Positions 1 through 9,110 of a stretch of DNA of 64,000 bases are shown here, in pieces. The notes under the pieces are model-generated. The model searched no databases and was not told where the DNA came from. It saw only the letters and a list, made by a program, of their open reading frames with translations. The DNA lies in the NCBI GenBank assembly GCA_030652035.1, contig JAUSBJ010000027.1, positions 1 through 64,000 on the forward strand, read 5' to 3'. The translations under genes and the position numbers were made by a program. The first letter of the stretch is position 1. The number at the start of each line of letters is the position of its first letter. Source of the stretch: Sulfurimicrobium sp. GTDB lineage: Bacteria; Pseudomonadota; Gammaproteobacteria; Burkholderiales; Sulfuricellaceae.

Positions 1-140
1 GCGTTAATGTTGCAACAATGTTATAACAAAATAGTTGTTTGTGCAAGCTGCGTCACATCGACAAACTCGCGAGCACAAATGTCGCCTGCGTAGTTTTTAC
101 TGTAATAATCCAATTTTCCCCACTTGCCAAAATTGCCGCC

Positions 141-1637
141 ATGTCCGAACCCCTCTATCTCGCCAAGTCCGAAGACGGTTACCCCGCCCTGCTGCCGCAA
201 ATGGCCAATCGCCATGGTCTGATCACCGGCGCCACCGGCACCGGCAAAACCGTCACCCTGCAGTCGATGGCCGAGCGCCTTTCCTACGCCGGCGTGCCGG
301 TCTTCATGGCGGACGTAAAGGGCGACCTCTCGGGCGCCGGCGCGGCCGGTGTGGTCAGCCCCAAACTGCAAAAGCGCATTGACGAACTTGGCCTCGAAGG
401 CTTCGTCCCCTACGCCAACCCGGTCGCCTTCTGGGACGTTTTCGGCCAGGGCGGCATTCCCGTCCGCGCCACAATCTCGGATATGGGGCCGCTGCTCCTC
501 GCCCGTCTGCTCAACCTGAACGACACGCAGAGCGGCGTGCTGCAACTGGTCTTCAAGATCGCCGACGATCAGGGTTTGTTGCTGCTCGACCTCAAGGATC
601 TGCGCGCCATGATCCAGCACGTCGGAGAGAACGCCAAAAGCTTCACCACCGAATATGGCAACGTGTCGACCGCCTCGATCGGCGCCATCCAGCGCGGCCT
701 GCTGACCCTTGAAGAACAAGGCGGCGACCTCTTCTTCGGCGAGCCGATGCTCGATATTCACGACCTGATGCAGGTCGATGAAAACGGCCGCGGCGTCATC
801 AACATCCTCGCCGCCGACAAGCTGATCCACGCCCCGGCGCTCTACTCCACCTTCCTGCTCTGGCTGCTCGCCGAACTCTTCGAGGAACTGCCCGAAGTCG
901 GCGACCTCGAAAAGCCGAAGCTGGTGTTCTTCTTCGACGAAGCGCATCTGTTATTCACCGATGCACCGCAGGCGCTGACCGACAAGGTCGAACAAGTCGT
1001 CCGCCTGATCCGCTCGAAGGGCGTCGGCGTCTTCTTCGTCACGCAAAACCCATTGGATGTACCGGACAAAATCCTCGGCCAGCTCGGCAACCGCGTCCAG
1101 CACGCCCTGCGCGCCTTCACGCCGCGCGACCAGAAAGCGGTGCGCGCCGCGGCGGAAACCTTCCGCGCCAATCCCGGCCTGGATGTGGAAGCCGCCATCA
1201 CCGAGCTAGGCGTGGGCGAAGCCCTGGTTTCCCTGCTCGACGAAAAGGGCCGCCCGCACCCGGTGGAACGCGCCCTGATCGTCCCGCCGCGCAGCCAGCT
1301 CGGGCCCATCACCCCAGAGCAACGCCAAGCCATCATCAAACAATCGGTGATCTATGGCCACTACGAAGCCGAAGTGGATCGCGAATCCGCCTATGAAAAA
1401 CTTAAGGAACGGGCGGCACAAACCCCCGCCCCATCCAGCAAGGCTGAAGCCACAAAACCCGCCAGCGGCGGCTGGCTGGACAGCATTGGCGGCATGCTGG
1501 GTGGAGGAGGTGGTGGCAGCAACCGCCAGGGCGTCGCTGAAGCCGCCATCAAAAGTGCTGCCCGCGCCATCGGCTCGCAACTAGGTCGACAAATCGTCCG
1601 TGGCGTGCTGGGATCGATCCTGGGCGGGAAACGTTAG
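141..1637 (+). CDS. HerA-like helicase/ATPase (DUF853 family)
   Basis: A 498-aa predicted cytoplasmic P-loop ATPase of the HerA/DUF853 (YjgR-like) family. A Walker A motif GATGTGKT lies near the N-terminus, and the hydrophobic strand ending in [10 protein letters not shown] is the Walker B. The C-terminal part is low in complexity, with a glycine-rich stretch ([11 protein letters not shown]) followed by a short amphipathic tail, as in other members. The reading frame is open upstream to position 39, but that extension looks like untranslated leader. The ATG at 141 begins [10 protein letters not shown] and gives the usual family length, so I chose it. The cellular role of this family is not settled; DNA translocation is inferred from HerA. 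It is monocistronic here. Confidence 0.85.
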   Translation: MSEPLYLAKSEDGYPALLPQMANRHGLITGATGTGKTVTLQSMAERLSYAGVPVFMADVKGDLSGAGAAGVVSPKLQKRIDELGLEGFVPYANPVAFWDVFGQGGIPVRATISDMGPLLLARLLNLNDTQSGVLQLVFKIADDQGLLLLDLKDLRAMIQHVGENAKSFTTEYGNVSTASIGAIQRGLLTLEEQGGDLFFGEPMLDIHDLMQVDENGRGVINILAADKLIHAPALYSTFLLWLLAELFEELPEVGDLEKPKLVFFFDEAHLLFTDAPQALTDKVEQVVRLIRSKGVGVFFVTQNPLDVPDKILGQLGNRVQHALRAFTPRDQKAVRAAAETFRANPGLDVEAAITELGVGEALVSLLDEKGRPHPVERALIVPPRSQLGPITPEQRQAIIKQSVIYGHYEAEVDRESAYEKLKERAAQTPAPSSKAEATKPASGGWLDSIGGMLGGGGGGSNRQGVAEAAIKSAARAIGSQLGRQIVRGVLGSILGGKR

Positions 1638-1716
1638 GGGTCTGGCTTCAAGTGCAGTAGAATCCACGCCCTTCGCAGCATAATTGATATTTAGCAACCA
1701 AATTGATTGAGAAATT

Positions 1717-2103
1717 ATGAAGTTTATTGTGAGAACGTTTTTCAGAACCCTGCGCCTTGTGCTGACGCCGTTCATGCTGGCCGGAGAAAAGCTGAGCACC
1801 CCGCAGGGCATTGAGCGCCCTGCTGAGGCTCAGCAGCAGGTGGACCGGGAATGCCAGAATCTGGCGCTTTACCAGTTCAAAAGCTGCCCCTTCTGCATGA
1901 AAGTACGGAAGGAGATCAGCCGCCTTTCCCTGAACATCGAATTGCGTGACGCGCTGCATGACCCAGAGCACCGCGAAGCCCTGCTGCAAGGCGGCGGCAA
2001 GATCCAGACCCCGTGCCTGAAAATCACCGACGAGCAGGGCAATAGCCGCTGGATGTACGAATCCGGCGATATCATCCAGTATCTGCAACAGCGCTTTTCC
2101 TAG
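1717..2103 (+). CDS. Glutaredoxin-like / GST N-terminal domain protein
   Basis: A 128-aa protein. A short N-terminal hydrophobic or amphipathic segment is followed by a thioredoxin-fold domain with the redox motif CPFC (residues about 54-57) in the context YQFKSCPFCMKV. A cis-proline segment follows (TPCLKI), then the ESGDIIQYL signature typical of glutaredoxin-like GST N-terminal domains. It probably reduces disulfides or glutathione mixed disulfides. It lies 79 bp after the HerA-like gene and converges with the signal-peptidase-like gene. The N-terminal 40 residues are longer than in classical glutaredoxins and may be a membrane anchor (inference). Confidence 0.8.
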   Translation: MKFIVRTFFRTLRLVLTPFMLAGEKLSTPQGIERPAEAQQQVDRECQNLALYQFKSCPFCMKVRKEISRLSLNIELRDALHDPEHREALLQGGGKIQTPCLKITDEQGNSRWMYESGDIIQYLQQRFS

Positions 2104-2158
2104 GGGTTTATTCCAGGCGCGCCATCTAGACATCCTGCTCGGTCGGGGCAGGCAGCGG

Positions 2159-3088
2159 TTACTTTAGGGATTTGGCCGTCCTGTCCCACTGGATAGAGTC
2201 GTGGGCGAGGTTCCACGACCAGAATACCTTGGTGACTTTTCCGCCAACCCTGTTTTTGCCGATAAAGCCGAGAATTCGGCTGTCCACGCCAAAGTTCCGG
2301 TTATCTCCCAGGGCGAAGTAATGATCCGCGGGAATCTGCCTGGGGCCGAATTTGGCCATTTCTTCGCCCATATTGATCGTGCTTACCTCGTTGCTGTAAT
2401 AGGCATAAGGTTCCACCAGTTTCTCGCCATTCACGAATACATCCTTGCCGCGGATTTCAAGTGTGTCGCCCGGCCCCGCGATAATCCTGCTGATGACCTG
2501 CCCCTCCATGATATTTGTCAGCTGGGCGGTTGCCTTGGGTTTTTTCCCAAATTCAATCAGCGCAATGTCTCCCTTTTCTGGAAAGGCAAGCTTGTTGATG
2601 ACTAAGATATCTTTTACCAGAATGGCTGGCTCCATGCTGTCGGAGGTGACATAAAATGCGCGGACTACATTTTTTCCGACGAAATAATCCATAAGAGGAT
2701 TTGCCGTAACGAGCAAGAGCATGAAAATCCCCGCATAAGCCCAGGGTCTGTTGAACCAGGCCAAGCGGTAATCCAGCCGCTGTTCCTTGGCGCAACGAAA
2801 AGCATCCAGCGCAATCAGCAAGACGCCGGCAAACGGCACGCAGAGCAAGAGAATGCCGGCGAACCGGTTCTCCGTATACATGAATACGATTGCGGCCAGC
2901 CACGAGACGATGATGAGCGTGACGTAGAGCATGACGCCACGGGCCAGGTGGCCCGCATAAATCTGGCCCAATCCGGGGCAAATCGACATCAACACAGCAA
3001 TTTGCGGCTCGCGCCGTTCAATTTGGGGAGTTTCGTTACCGCTACGCTTATTATTTTCCATCATGTTTTCCATCATGTTTTCCATCAT
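2159..3088 (-). CDS. lepB: S26 signal-peptidase-I-like multispanning membrane protein
   Basis: A 309-aa inner-membrane protein. Residues about 30-135 hold a TM2-like unit (PGLGQIYAGHLARG) and four hydrophobic segments. The S26 domain follows, with the nucleophile box SDSMEP (Ser151) and the conserved ALGDNRNFGVDSR box. It should cleave signal peptides on the periplasmic side. Oddly, the place of the general-base lysine of type I signal peptidases (K in the E. coli stretch IKRAVGLPGD) reads ISRIIAGPGD here, with Ser200, so activity or mechanism may differ. The N-terminus is a threefold MMEN repeat, which leaves the exact start ambiguous. It could be a homologue specialised for particular substrates and not the housekeeping LepB. 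Confidence 0.75.
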   Translation of the reverse strand: MMENMMENMMENNKRSGNETPQIERREPQIAVLMSICPGLGQIYAGHLARGVMLYVTLIIVSWLAAIVFMYTENRFAGILLLCVPFAGVLLIALDAFRCAKEQRLDYRLAWFNRPWAYAGIFMLLLVTANPLMDYFVGKNVVRAFYVTSDSMEPAILVKDILVINKLAFPEKGDIALIEFGKKPKATAQLTNIMEGQVISRIIAGPGDTLEIRGKDVFVNGEKLVEPYAYYSNEVSTINMGEEMAKFGPRQIPADHYFALGDNRNFGVDSRILGFIGKNRVGGKVTKVFWSWNLAHDSIQWDRTAKSLK

Positions 3089-3089
3089 A
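3054..3089. repeat. Three 12-bp tandem repeats at the start of the signal peptidase-like gene
   Basis: Read on the minus strand, the unit ATGATGGAAAAC occurs in tandem (third copy slightly degenerate) and encodes MMEN-MMEN-MMEN. Each unit carries two ATG codons, so several starts are possible in one frame. Changes in copy number would keep the frame. Confidence 0.85.
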
Positions 3090-3150
3090 AATTGCGCTTG
3101 CTGAATTCCCCCTGCAGGGCTTAAGGATGCGCTAATTTATTCCCCAGCCC

Positions 3151-3220
3151 TGTCATTGCCAGCGTAGCAATGTAATCTCAATCCATTCAAATCGATTGAT
3201 TACAGATTGCTTCGTCGCTT
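3151..3220. repeat. Degenerate palindromic intergenic repeat
   Basis: Between the lepB-like start and the hemF stop. Left arm AGCAATGTAATC (3166-3177) pairs with GATTACAGATTGCT (3198-3211) with a two-base bulge. The flanks GTCATTGC and GATTGCTTCGTCGC match the common dispersed palindrome of that wording found in many bacterial genomes (from memory). It looks like a decayed copy and may act as a REP-like element or as the terminator of neither gene. Confidence 0.5.
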
Positions 3221-3289
3221 CTCTCCACGCATAGGATGCAACATGAACGTCAGTTCAATGTGGATCGGTACTCTGTGGAGCAATGGTTT

Positions 3290-4210
3290 TTAATCAGTAT
3301 TTCCCAACATATCTCCCAGCCATTCCTTGCCAATCAGAAAATCGCTGTAAAGCCTGGCTTCTGCACTTCCCGCCTCGGGTTTCCAATCGTAGCGCCATTT
3401 CACTATCGGGGGCAAAGACATCAGGATGGATTCGGTGCGCCCTCCGGACTGGAGGCCAAACAGTGTGCCGCGGTCGAATACCAGGTTAAATTCGACATAG
3501 CGACCGCGCCGGTAGGCCTGAAAATCCCGCTCGCGCTCGCCATAGGGCAGGTCCTTGCGCCGTTCCAGGATGGGGATGTAGGCGGACAGGAAATGATCTC
3601 CCACGCTCTGCACCAGACCAAAGCTGGTGGCAAAATCCTGTTCATTGAGGTCATCGAAGAAAATACCGCCAATGCCGCGCGGTTCCTGGCGATGCTTGAG
3701 GTAAAAATAATCGTCGCACCATTTTTTGAAGCGCGGATAGTGAGCACTGCCGAAGGGCTGCAGGGCATCGAAACAGGTCTGGTGAAAATGCACGGCATCT
3801 TCGGCATAGCCATAATAAGGCGTGAGGTCCATGCCGCCGCCAAACCACCAAATGGGATCAGTGCCTTCCTTCTTGGCAACGAAACAGCGCACGTTCATGT
3901 GCACAGTGGGCGCATACGGATTGCGCGGATGGAACACCAGCGACACGCCCATGGCTTCGAAGCTGCGACCTGCCAGTTCGGGACGGTGGGCACTGGCGGA
4001 ACGCGGCAAGTTGTGGCCGAAAACGTGGGAAAAATTGACCCCGCCACGCTCCAGAATACGTCCTTCCTCAAGCACGCAACTGGTGCCTCCGCCCCCTTCC
4101 GGGCGAATCCAGGAATCGCGATGGAATGTTTTCCCGTCTACCTGTTCCAGGCGTTCGACGATGCTGTTTTGCAGCTTGAGCAAATATTCCTTGACTTGCC
4201 GTGTGTCCAA
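3290..4210 (-). CDS. hemF: Oxygen-dependent coproporphyrinogen III oxidase
   Basis: A 306-aa cytoplasmic enzyme that converts coproporphyrinogen III to protoporphyrinogen IX with O2 in heme synthesis. Family hallmarks are present along the whole length: [12 protein letters not shown], the HMNVRCF strand, [25 protein letters not shown], and the terminal [21 protein letters not shown] block with the PP-WRYDW end. The length is normal. The reading frame starts with TTG at 4210, preceded by AGAGG about six bases away; no in-frame ATG fits the family N-terminus better. Its presence implies growth with oxygen. The upstream gene ends 9 bp before it. Confidence 0.93.
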   Translation of the reverse strand: MDTRQVKEYLLKLQNSIVERLEQVDGKTFHRDSWIRPEGGGGTSCVLEEGRILERGGVNFSHVFGHNLPRSASAHRPELAGRSFEAMGVSLVFHPRNPYAPTVHMNVRCFVAKKEGTDPIWWFGGGMDLTPYYGYAEDAVHFHQTCFDALQPFGSAHYPRFKKWCDDYFYLKHRQEPRGIGGIFFDDLNEQDFATSFGLVQSVGDHFLSAYIPILERRKDLPYGERERDFQAYRRGRYVEFNLVFDRGTLFGLQSGGRTESILMSLPPIVKWRYDWKPEAGSAEARLYSDFLIGKEWLGDMLGNTD

Positions 4211-4219
4211 AATCGCCTC

Positions 4220-5050
4220 TTATGTAGTTGTTGGCTCGGACCATTCATGGATGGACCAGCGCCGCGTGATCAAGCCGTTGCGGCCACGACCGCGCTGAAC
4301 CAGCGCATTGCCGCCCGCGTGCAAGGCTTCGAACTGACCGGGCGCGAACAGCGGCTTGCCTTCACGGTAAGGCAGGGTGGAGAGTTCAATGATCCAGGGC
4401 TGGGTGCCGCCGTTGCGACGTCCAAAAGAAAATTCACAATCCAGAAACGGTACCATGTCATCGCGCTCCAGATCCTGCGCTTCGAACAAGTCTTCCAGCG
4501 ATGCGGACTGGCGCGTGAATTCGGGTCGGTCGCGCACGAACAGAAAGTAGTCACCGACCACCAGCAGGTAGCCCTTGCGCGGCACGATTCGGCCATCTGC
4601 TTCGGCTTCCTCCAAGAGACGCAGGGTGATTACGCCGCCCTCAACGCCCGCGAGACGACACCATTTTTCCACCACCGAGCCGTGCATGTTTTCTTCCACC
4701 AGCAACTCGCCTTCGAAGCGCATGCGGTGGGTGTTGTCGCGCCCGCGCGTAGGTTGGTAGTCGACCTGGCGCCGCCTGTGCAGCAGTTCGCCGCCCGCCA
4801 GCGTCATGCCGGCGATGCCTTGCTGCTGCGCCAGCCAGAGCAGGTCATCGGAGCTGCATTCTGCCAGCGAGGTTTTACCGGAGAAATCCGGACGCCCTGC
4901 CGGAATACGCAGATCGGCTTGCAAGGCAGAAGTCTGGATCCAGTAGACCCGGGTTGTGGTATCCGCAGGCTTGCCTTTGGCTTCCATGGAAATGCGCTGC
5001 CAGACCCCCAGAAATCTTTCTGGGACGGGATCGATCAGCGTATCGCTCAT
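4220..5050 (-). CDS. Conserved HRI1-like protein of unknown function
   Basis: A 276-aa soluble protein without signal peptide. The pattern FLGVWQRISM ... VYWIQT ... ADLRIP near the N-terminus and a second half rich in beta-strand-like segments (EEADGRIVPRKGYLLVVGDYFLFVRDRP) resemble the lipocalin-like HRI1 family first described in yeast. I recognise this only from motif memory, so the name is tentative. It overlaps the preceding lipoprotein gene by ATGA, so it is probably translated with the Mla-type operon and may be its last gene before hemF. Role unknown. Confidence 0.6.
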   Translation of the reverse strand: MSDTLIDPVPERFLGVWQRISMEAKGKPADTTTRVYWIQTSALQADLRIPAGRPDFSGKTSLAECSSDDLLWLAQQQGIAGMTLAGGELLHRRRQVDYQPTRGRDNTHRMRFEGELLVEENMHGSVVEKWCRLAGVEGGVITLRLLEEAEADGRIVPRKGYLLVVGDYFLFVRDRPEFTRQSASLEDLFEAQDLERDDMVPFLDCEFSFGRRNGGTQPWIIELSTLPYREGKPLFAPGQFEALHAGGNALVQRGRGRNGLITRRWSIHEWSEPTTT

Positions 5051-5679
5051 GGCTTGAAGCCTTTGGCCTGAGCCGCAAAAAACCCGGCTGCGTCGCTCAG
5101 GGCTCGGTGTACCGCGCGATTGGCGGCCACCACGCCTCCATAGGGGTCATCGCTGGCGGCATTCTCGACGATGTCGAATTCACGCGTTGCAAGGATGCGC
5201 CGCCCTGCCACATCGATCAACTGTGCGCGCAGAGTAAATCGAACGCTGCTCGGCACAGAAGTAAAATCCTGTTGCAAGCGCACGATTTCGCTATCCAGCC
5301 GCAGTTGTGCCGTAATCCCTCCTGTAGCCAGCGATACCGCAGCAAACGCTCCACTTGTTTCAAACGCGCGCACCAGTAGCGGTGCGAGCATTTTCTCGGG
5401 CGTATCGACCCACTGATTGCGCGAGAAATATTCCAGTTCGTGGGCCTTTCTGACGTAAGCCATGCGCGAGCTCTCAAATCCCGGATGTGCCCGCGGGCGG
5501 GTGACGAGCAGCACGGATTCACCGCCCTGCGCCACCTGACTGCTTTGGAATTGCATCTGCAAGGCGTAAGTGCTGATCACATCATTTCTGACCGGCTGCA
5601 GCCCACTGCACCCAGCCAGGAAAATCAGGCCGAAAGCCAGATATCCAGCTTGCATCCATTTCATATCCATTACCCTCAT
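5047..5679 (-). CDS. ABC-type transport auxiliary lipoprotein (PqiC/YmbA-like)
   Basis: A 210-aa lipoprotein. The signal peptide ends in a lipobox LAGC (Cys24), which predicts lipid anchoring at the outer membrane. The body matches the DUF330 / ABC-transport auxiliary family (PqiC, YmbA), with the SxVRFTLRAQLID strand and a C-terminal helix of the kind DPYGGVVAANRAVHRAL. It starts within ATGA, overlapping the MlaD-like stop. It probably works with the MCE protein upstream in moving phospholipids between the two membranes and replaces a separate MlaC/MlaA in this operon (inference). Confidence 0.8.
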   Translation of the reverse strand: MRVMDMKWMQAGYLAFGLIFLAGCSGLQPVRNDVISTYALQMQFQSSQVAQGGESVLLVTRPRAHPGFESSRMAYVRKAHELEYFSRNQWVDTPEKMLAPLLVRAFETSGAFAAVSLATGGITAQLRLDSEIVRLQQDFTSVPSSVRFTLRAQLIDVAGRRILATREFDIVENAASDDPYGGVVAANRAVHRALSDAAGFFAAQAKGFKP

Positions 5680-6608
5680 TCTCCGGGTCCACGCTTATCC
5701 GGCTGTTTCCCTAGCAACAACATATTAGGGCTACGCTCAACTTCCTCGCTGACACGCTTGAGCGTTGTGCTCAGATCACGCATTTCAGCCACGGCCCGCT
5801 CCAGTTCCGGCACAATGCTATCCGTAACCTGAATCATGCCATTACTGACACCCTCAGCGGTTTTGTGCACCGCCATGCTCGCGCGGGAAGCATCTTTGGC
5901 CATCTTTTCCAGTGCTGCTACGCTTTTGCTCATACGGTCGATCAGTTGCGGCAACTCGGCGCTAACTTTGGCCGTGTTATCCATGGTACGCGCCGCCCCC
6001 TGTAAACTGGTGTCAATTGACTCCTTGCGCGCTGCCAACGTAGCCGTAAGTGTCGCCATATCGGCCATCATATTGCGGAAGGCGAGCCGATTGTCATCAT
6101 CCAAAACTCCGCTGAGACGCACGGAAACCTGGTTAAGACTGGAGAGCAGATCCGTAATCGCCGTGTCCATCCGCATCAACAATGAGGGAGCGGTTTTAAT
6201 GACGGGGTACTTCTCATCGGGCTTTGCTTTCAGATCTGGTGCCTCGCGCGTTCCACCGCTGAGTTCGACCTGTGCAATGCCTGTCAGCCCCTGTACCCGC
6301 AACACAGCAATGGTGTTTTCCTTGATGGGCGTATCATGCTCAATATCGAGTTCCAGACGTACGCGTTCGCCATGGTCGAGTGAGATGCGTTTGACACGCC
6401 CCACCTCGACTCCACGGTACTTGACCGGTGCATTAAGATTAAGACCGGCAACCGATTCTTTCATATACGCCAGGTAGGTATCGTAATTTTTACGGTATTG
6501 CGCTGCCCCACTCAGCCATAGAATCCCGGCCACCATGGCTATGAACAACAATATTACAAACAGCCCGACGATGGTGTAATTTACTTTTGTTTCCACGCTT
6601 GCTCCCAT
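5676..6608 (-). CDS. mlaD: MlaD-like MCE-domain lipid-transport protein
   Basis: A 310-aa protein with one N-terminal transmembrane helix (YTIVGLFVILLFIAMVAGILWL) and one MCE domain (about 40-120; APVKYRGVEVGRVKRISL). A long helical region follows (about 160-300) that should build the periplasmic tunnel or lipid-binding ring. It belongs to the intermembrane phospholipid transport complex with the ATPase and permease encoded just upstream. The first ATG at 6608 overlaps the ATPase gene. A GTG at 6596 has a better placed GGGAG five bases upstream and gives the usual METKVNYT-type start, so that may be the true one. Confidence 0.88.
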   Translation of the reverse strand: MGASVETKVNYTIVGLFVILLFIAMVAGILWLSGAAQYRKNYDTYLAYMKESVAGLNLNAPVKYRGVEVGRVKRISLDHGERVRLELDIEHDTPIKENTIAVLRVQGLTGIAQVELSGGTREAPDLKAKPDEKYPVIKTAPSLLMRMDTAITDLLSSLNQVSVRLSGVLDDDNRLAFRNMMADMATLTATLAARKESIDTSLQGAARTMDNTAKVSAELPQLIDRMSKSVAALEKMAKDASRASMAVHKTAEGVSNGMIQVTDSIVPELERAVAEMRDLSTTLKRVSEEVERSPNMLLLGKQPDKRGPGE

Positions 6609-7363
6609 GCCGCCCGGCCTCGCGCTCCATGAAAATACTCACGAATAATGGGGTGCTCCGCCTGCGACAATTCTTCCATGGTTCCAATTCCCAGCACACG
6701 ATTTTCGCCCAGTACGGCAACCCGGTCAGCCACCCGCCACAGCAGGTCCAAGTCGTGCGTCACCATCATGATGGTCAAGCCAAGAGATTCTTTCAAGTTC
6801 TTTACCAGTTCATCGAAACCGCTGGCGCTGAACGGGTCCAGGCCCGCCGTAGGTTCGTCGAGAAACACCAACTCTGGCTCCAGTGCCAGCGCCCTTGCAA
6901 GAGCGGCCCGCTTGCGCATACCGCCGGAAAGTTCATTCGGATACTTGGCACCAGCGCTGGCTGGAAGTCCGGTTAGCGCAATTTTCAGTGCAGCCAGTTC
7001 TTCGATCAGGCCGCTATCCAGTTTGGTATGCTCCCGCAAGGGCAGAGCAACATTTTCAAGCACAGTTAATGAACTGAACAGGGCGCCGCGCTCGAACATC
7101 ACCCCCCAGCGGCGACGCAGGGGCAGCGCCGCCTCGTCATTCAGTTCAAGCACTTCCTGCCCGAACACCTTGATAGAGCCGGATAGCGGTCTTTGCAACA
7201 GGATGATTTCACGCAGGAGAGTGGATTTCCCGCAGCCACTTCCCCCAACCAGCGCAAATATCTCACCTTGCCGTACATCCAGGCTTACATTTTCATGTAC
7301 GGACAATGACCCAAAACGCGTACAGATGCGATCGACTTCGACAATTAAAGCCTGCTCAGCCAT
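6581..7363 (-). CDS. mlaF: MlaF-like ABC transporter ATP-binding protein
   Basis: A 260-aa cytoplasmic ATPase of the Mla/Ttg2 type. Walker A is GGSGCGKST, the signature LSGGMRKRAALARAL, and Walker B ELVFLDEPTAGLD, with the H-loop in VTHDLDL. It energises lipid movement by the MlaE-like permease. The frame is open to a TTG at 7378, but the ATG at 7363 overlaps the permease stop as TGATG, a typical coupled start, and was chosen. Order in the operon: permease, ATPase, MCE protein, lipoprotein. Confidence 0.92.
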   Translation of the reverse strand: MAEQALIVEVDRICTRFGSLSVHENVSLDVRQGEIFALVGGSGCGKSTLLREIILLQRPLSGSIKVFGQEVLELNDEAALPLRRRWGVMFERGALFSSLTVLENVALPLREHTKLDSGLIEELAALKIALTGLPASAGAKYPNELSGGMRKRAALARALALEPELVFLDEPTAGLDPFSASGFDELVKNLKESLGLTIMMVTHDLDLLWRVADRVAVLGENRVLGIGTMEELSQAEHPIIREYFHGARGRAAWEQAWKQK

Positions 7364-8487
7364 CAGATATTCAGCCAACTAAAGATGACGGAAAACACGG
7401 CATCCATCACGATAACCAGAAAAATCGACTGAACCACACTTACAGTCGTTTGCCGGCCTACACTGTCAGCGCTACCGCTCACCTGAAACCCCTGGAAACA
7501 GCCTACGACGCCAACAATAACCGCGAAAACCAGTGCTTTTCCCAAACCCACAAGATAGGAAGAAAGCCGGACCGCGTCCTCCAGTCTATCCATGAAATCC
7601 GAGTAATTGATGCCAAGTTGGGTCTTGGCCATAACCATGCCCCCAAAGATACCCAGAATATCCGCATAAACTGTTAACAGGGGAACTGCAATTATCAGTG
7701 CCAGTATTTTCGGCAGCACCAGGAAATCCATAGGCGCAATACCGATGGTTCGCATGGCGTCAATTTCCTCAGTCACCTTCATGGTGCCAATCTGGGCGGT
7801 AAAAGCCGAACCGGAACGCCCGGCAACGATGATTGCCGTAAGCAAGGGGGACATCTCACGCAACATGGACAGTCCCACCAAGTCCGCCACAAAAATGCTT
7901 GCGCCATAACGTGCCAACTGCTCGGCGCCCTGATAGGAAACAACCACCCCCATCAGAAAAGAAAGCAATCCCACGATCGGAAGAGCCTCAAACCCGGCAC
8001 TCTGAATATTGTGCAGCAGCGGTCGAATTCGTATGCGGGATGGCTGTTTAACGAGCCGCAATGCGGACAGGGCAGCTTCACCGACAAAGCTAAGCATCAA
8101 GACCACCTGATTCATATGCCCTACGAATCTTCGCCCCAGTCGCTCAAGCATTCCCCTCTGGACGCCCTGGATCACATCCACATCTGCTGAGCGGGCTGCA
8201 ATCATGCCCAGCAAAGCTGTAAAAGCGGGTTGCAAGCCCTGGACAGTCAGACGGCAGGCGGCGCGCTCACCTTCTCGCTGAAGTCGATACAAGAGCCAAG
8301 CACCAGAGGTATCCATGGCTTCCAACTGCTTACAGTCAAGCAATATATCCCTGTCCGCTGGCCAGCGATGCGCTTTTAGTTGCTGTTGCAAGTGGTCGGC
8401 GAATTGCAATACCCAAGCGCCGCGGCAACGTATCACCCCATCCGCTTCAACTACTTCAATTTCACCCTGACTGGTTGCGTGTGTCAT
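7363..8487 (-). CDS. mlaE: MlaE-like permease fused to an N-terminal STAS domain
   Basis: A 374-aa inner-membrane protein. Residues 1 to about 100 form a STAS domain (DILLDCKQLEAMDTSGAWLL), a domain that is a separate protein (MlaB) in E. coli. The rest is the MlaE permease, with several membrane helices and the conserved segment MSPLLTAIIVAGRSGSAFTAQIGTMKVTEEIDAM. The fusion is common outside enterobacteria. The frame is open to a TTG at 8514; I chose the ATG at 8487 before THATS, though neither start has a strong ribosome binding site. It is the first gene of the Mla-type operon. Confidence 0.9.
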   Translation of the reverse strand: MTHATSQGEIEVVEADGVIRCRGAWVLQFADHLQQQLKAHRWPADRDILLDCKQLEAMDTSGAWLLYRLQREGERAACRLTVQGLQPAFTALLGMIAARSADVDVIQGVQRGMLERLGRRFVGHMNQVVLMLSFVGEAALSALRLVKQPSRIRIRPLLHNIQSAGFEALPIVGLLSFLMGVVVSYQGAEQLARYGASIFVADLVGLSMLREMSPLLTAIIVAGRSGSAFTAQIGTMKVTEEIDAMRTIGIAPMDFLVLPKILALIIAVPLLTVYADILGIFGGMVMAKTQLGINYSDFMDRLEDAVRLSSYLVGLGKALVFAVIVGVVGCFQGFQVSGSADSVGRQTTVSVVQSIFLVIVMDAVFSVIFSWLNI

Positions 8488-8525
8488 GATCCGATTTTGC
8501 TTAGGCGGAAGCAAAAGATCAAGGT

Positions 8526-9110
8526 TTACGCTTGATCACTGGCTGGAATTTCCGGGGGAAGCCATCCATCCAGTATTTTTTCTGCCCAGAATAGTCCAAT
8601 CACCGTCTTAACATCTGTTATCCGTCCGGTTCGCACCCACTCAAGAGCCTCCTCCATGGGCAAGGTAAACACCTCAATAAACTCATCACCATCACGCTGA
8701 TGTATACCTTCCGTCAGTTCCTGAGCGAGAAACAGACTCATTCTTTCATTCGAATATCCGATACAGGGGTGGATCGTGGCGACATATTTCCAGCTTGCCG
8801 CACTATACCCCGTCTCCTCCATCAGCTCGCGCTGACCGCAAACCAATGCGGATTCACACGCATCCAGCTTGCCAGCCGGAAGTTCATAGACATCGCGATG
8901 AAGCGGGTAGCGAAATTGTCGTTCCATGATCACGTGGCCATTTTCCAACAGTGGAATAATGACGACCGCCCCCGGGTGCAAGATGTATTCACGCCGACTC
9001 GTGTTTCCATTTGGCAATTGAACCTGATCTTCATTAACGTGCAGCAAATCACCCTGGTAAACCGTCTGACTGCTGAGTTGCTTTTCTGTCAGATCATTTT
9101 TAGCCATCAC
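8526..9110 (-). CDS. NUDIX hydrolase (ADP-ribose pyrophosphatase type)
   Basis: A 194-aa protein. The Nudix box is clear: ELPAGKLDACESALVCGQRELMEETGY fits GX5EX7REUXEEXGU with one residue variation at its centre. The surrounding sequence (YILHPGAVVIIPLL, RQFRYPLHRDVYELPAG, TIHPCIGYSNERMSLFLA) is that of the ADP-ribose/ADP-sugar pyrophosphatase group. It probably cleaves ADP-ribose to AMP and ribose 5-phosphate. It lies just upstream of the Mla-type operon (38 bp to the chosen mlaE start) on the same strand and may be co-transcribed. Confidence 0.85.
   Translation of the reverse strand: MMAKNDLTEKQLSSQTVYQGDLLHVNEDQVQLPNGNTSRREYILHPGAVVIIPLLENGHVIMERQFRYPLHRDVYELPAGKLDACESALVCGQRELMEETGYSAASWKYVATIHPCIGYSNERMSLFLAQELTEGIHQRDGDEFIEVFTLPMEEALEWVRTGRITDVKTVIGLFWAEKILDGWLPPEIPASDQA

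Noticed and set aside
1..140. N-terminal extension of the HerA-like protein from position 39
   Set aside because: The 34 added residues are not family-like; ATG at 141 gives the normal start.
3236..5071. 611-aa open frame on the plus strand
   Set aside because: It is antisense to hemF and the HRI1-like gene, both of which are clearly coding; it results from their codon bias.
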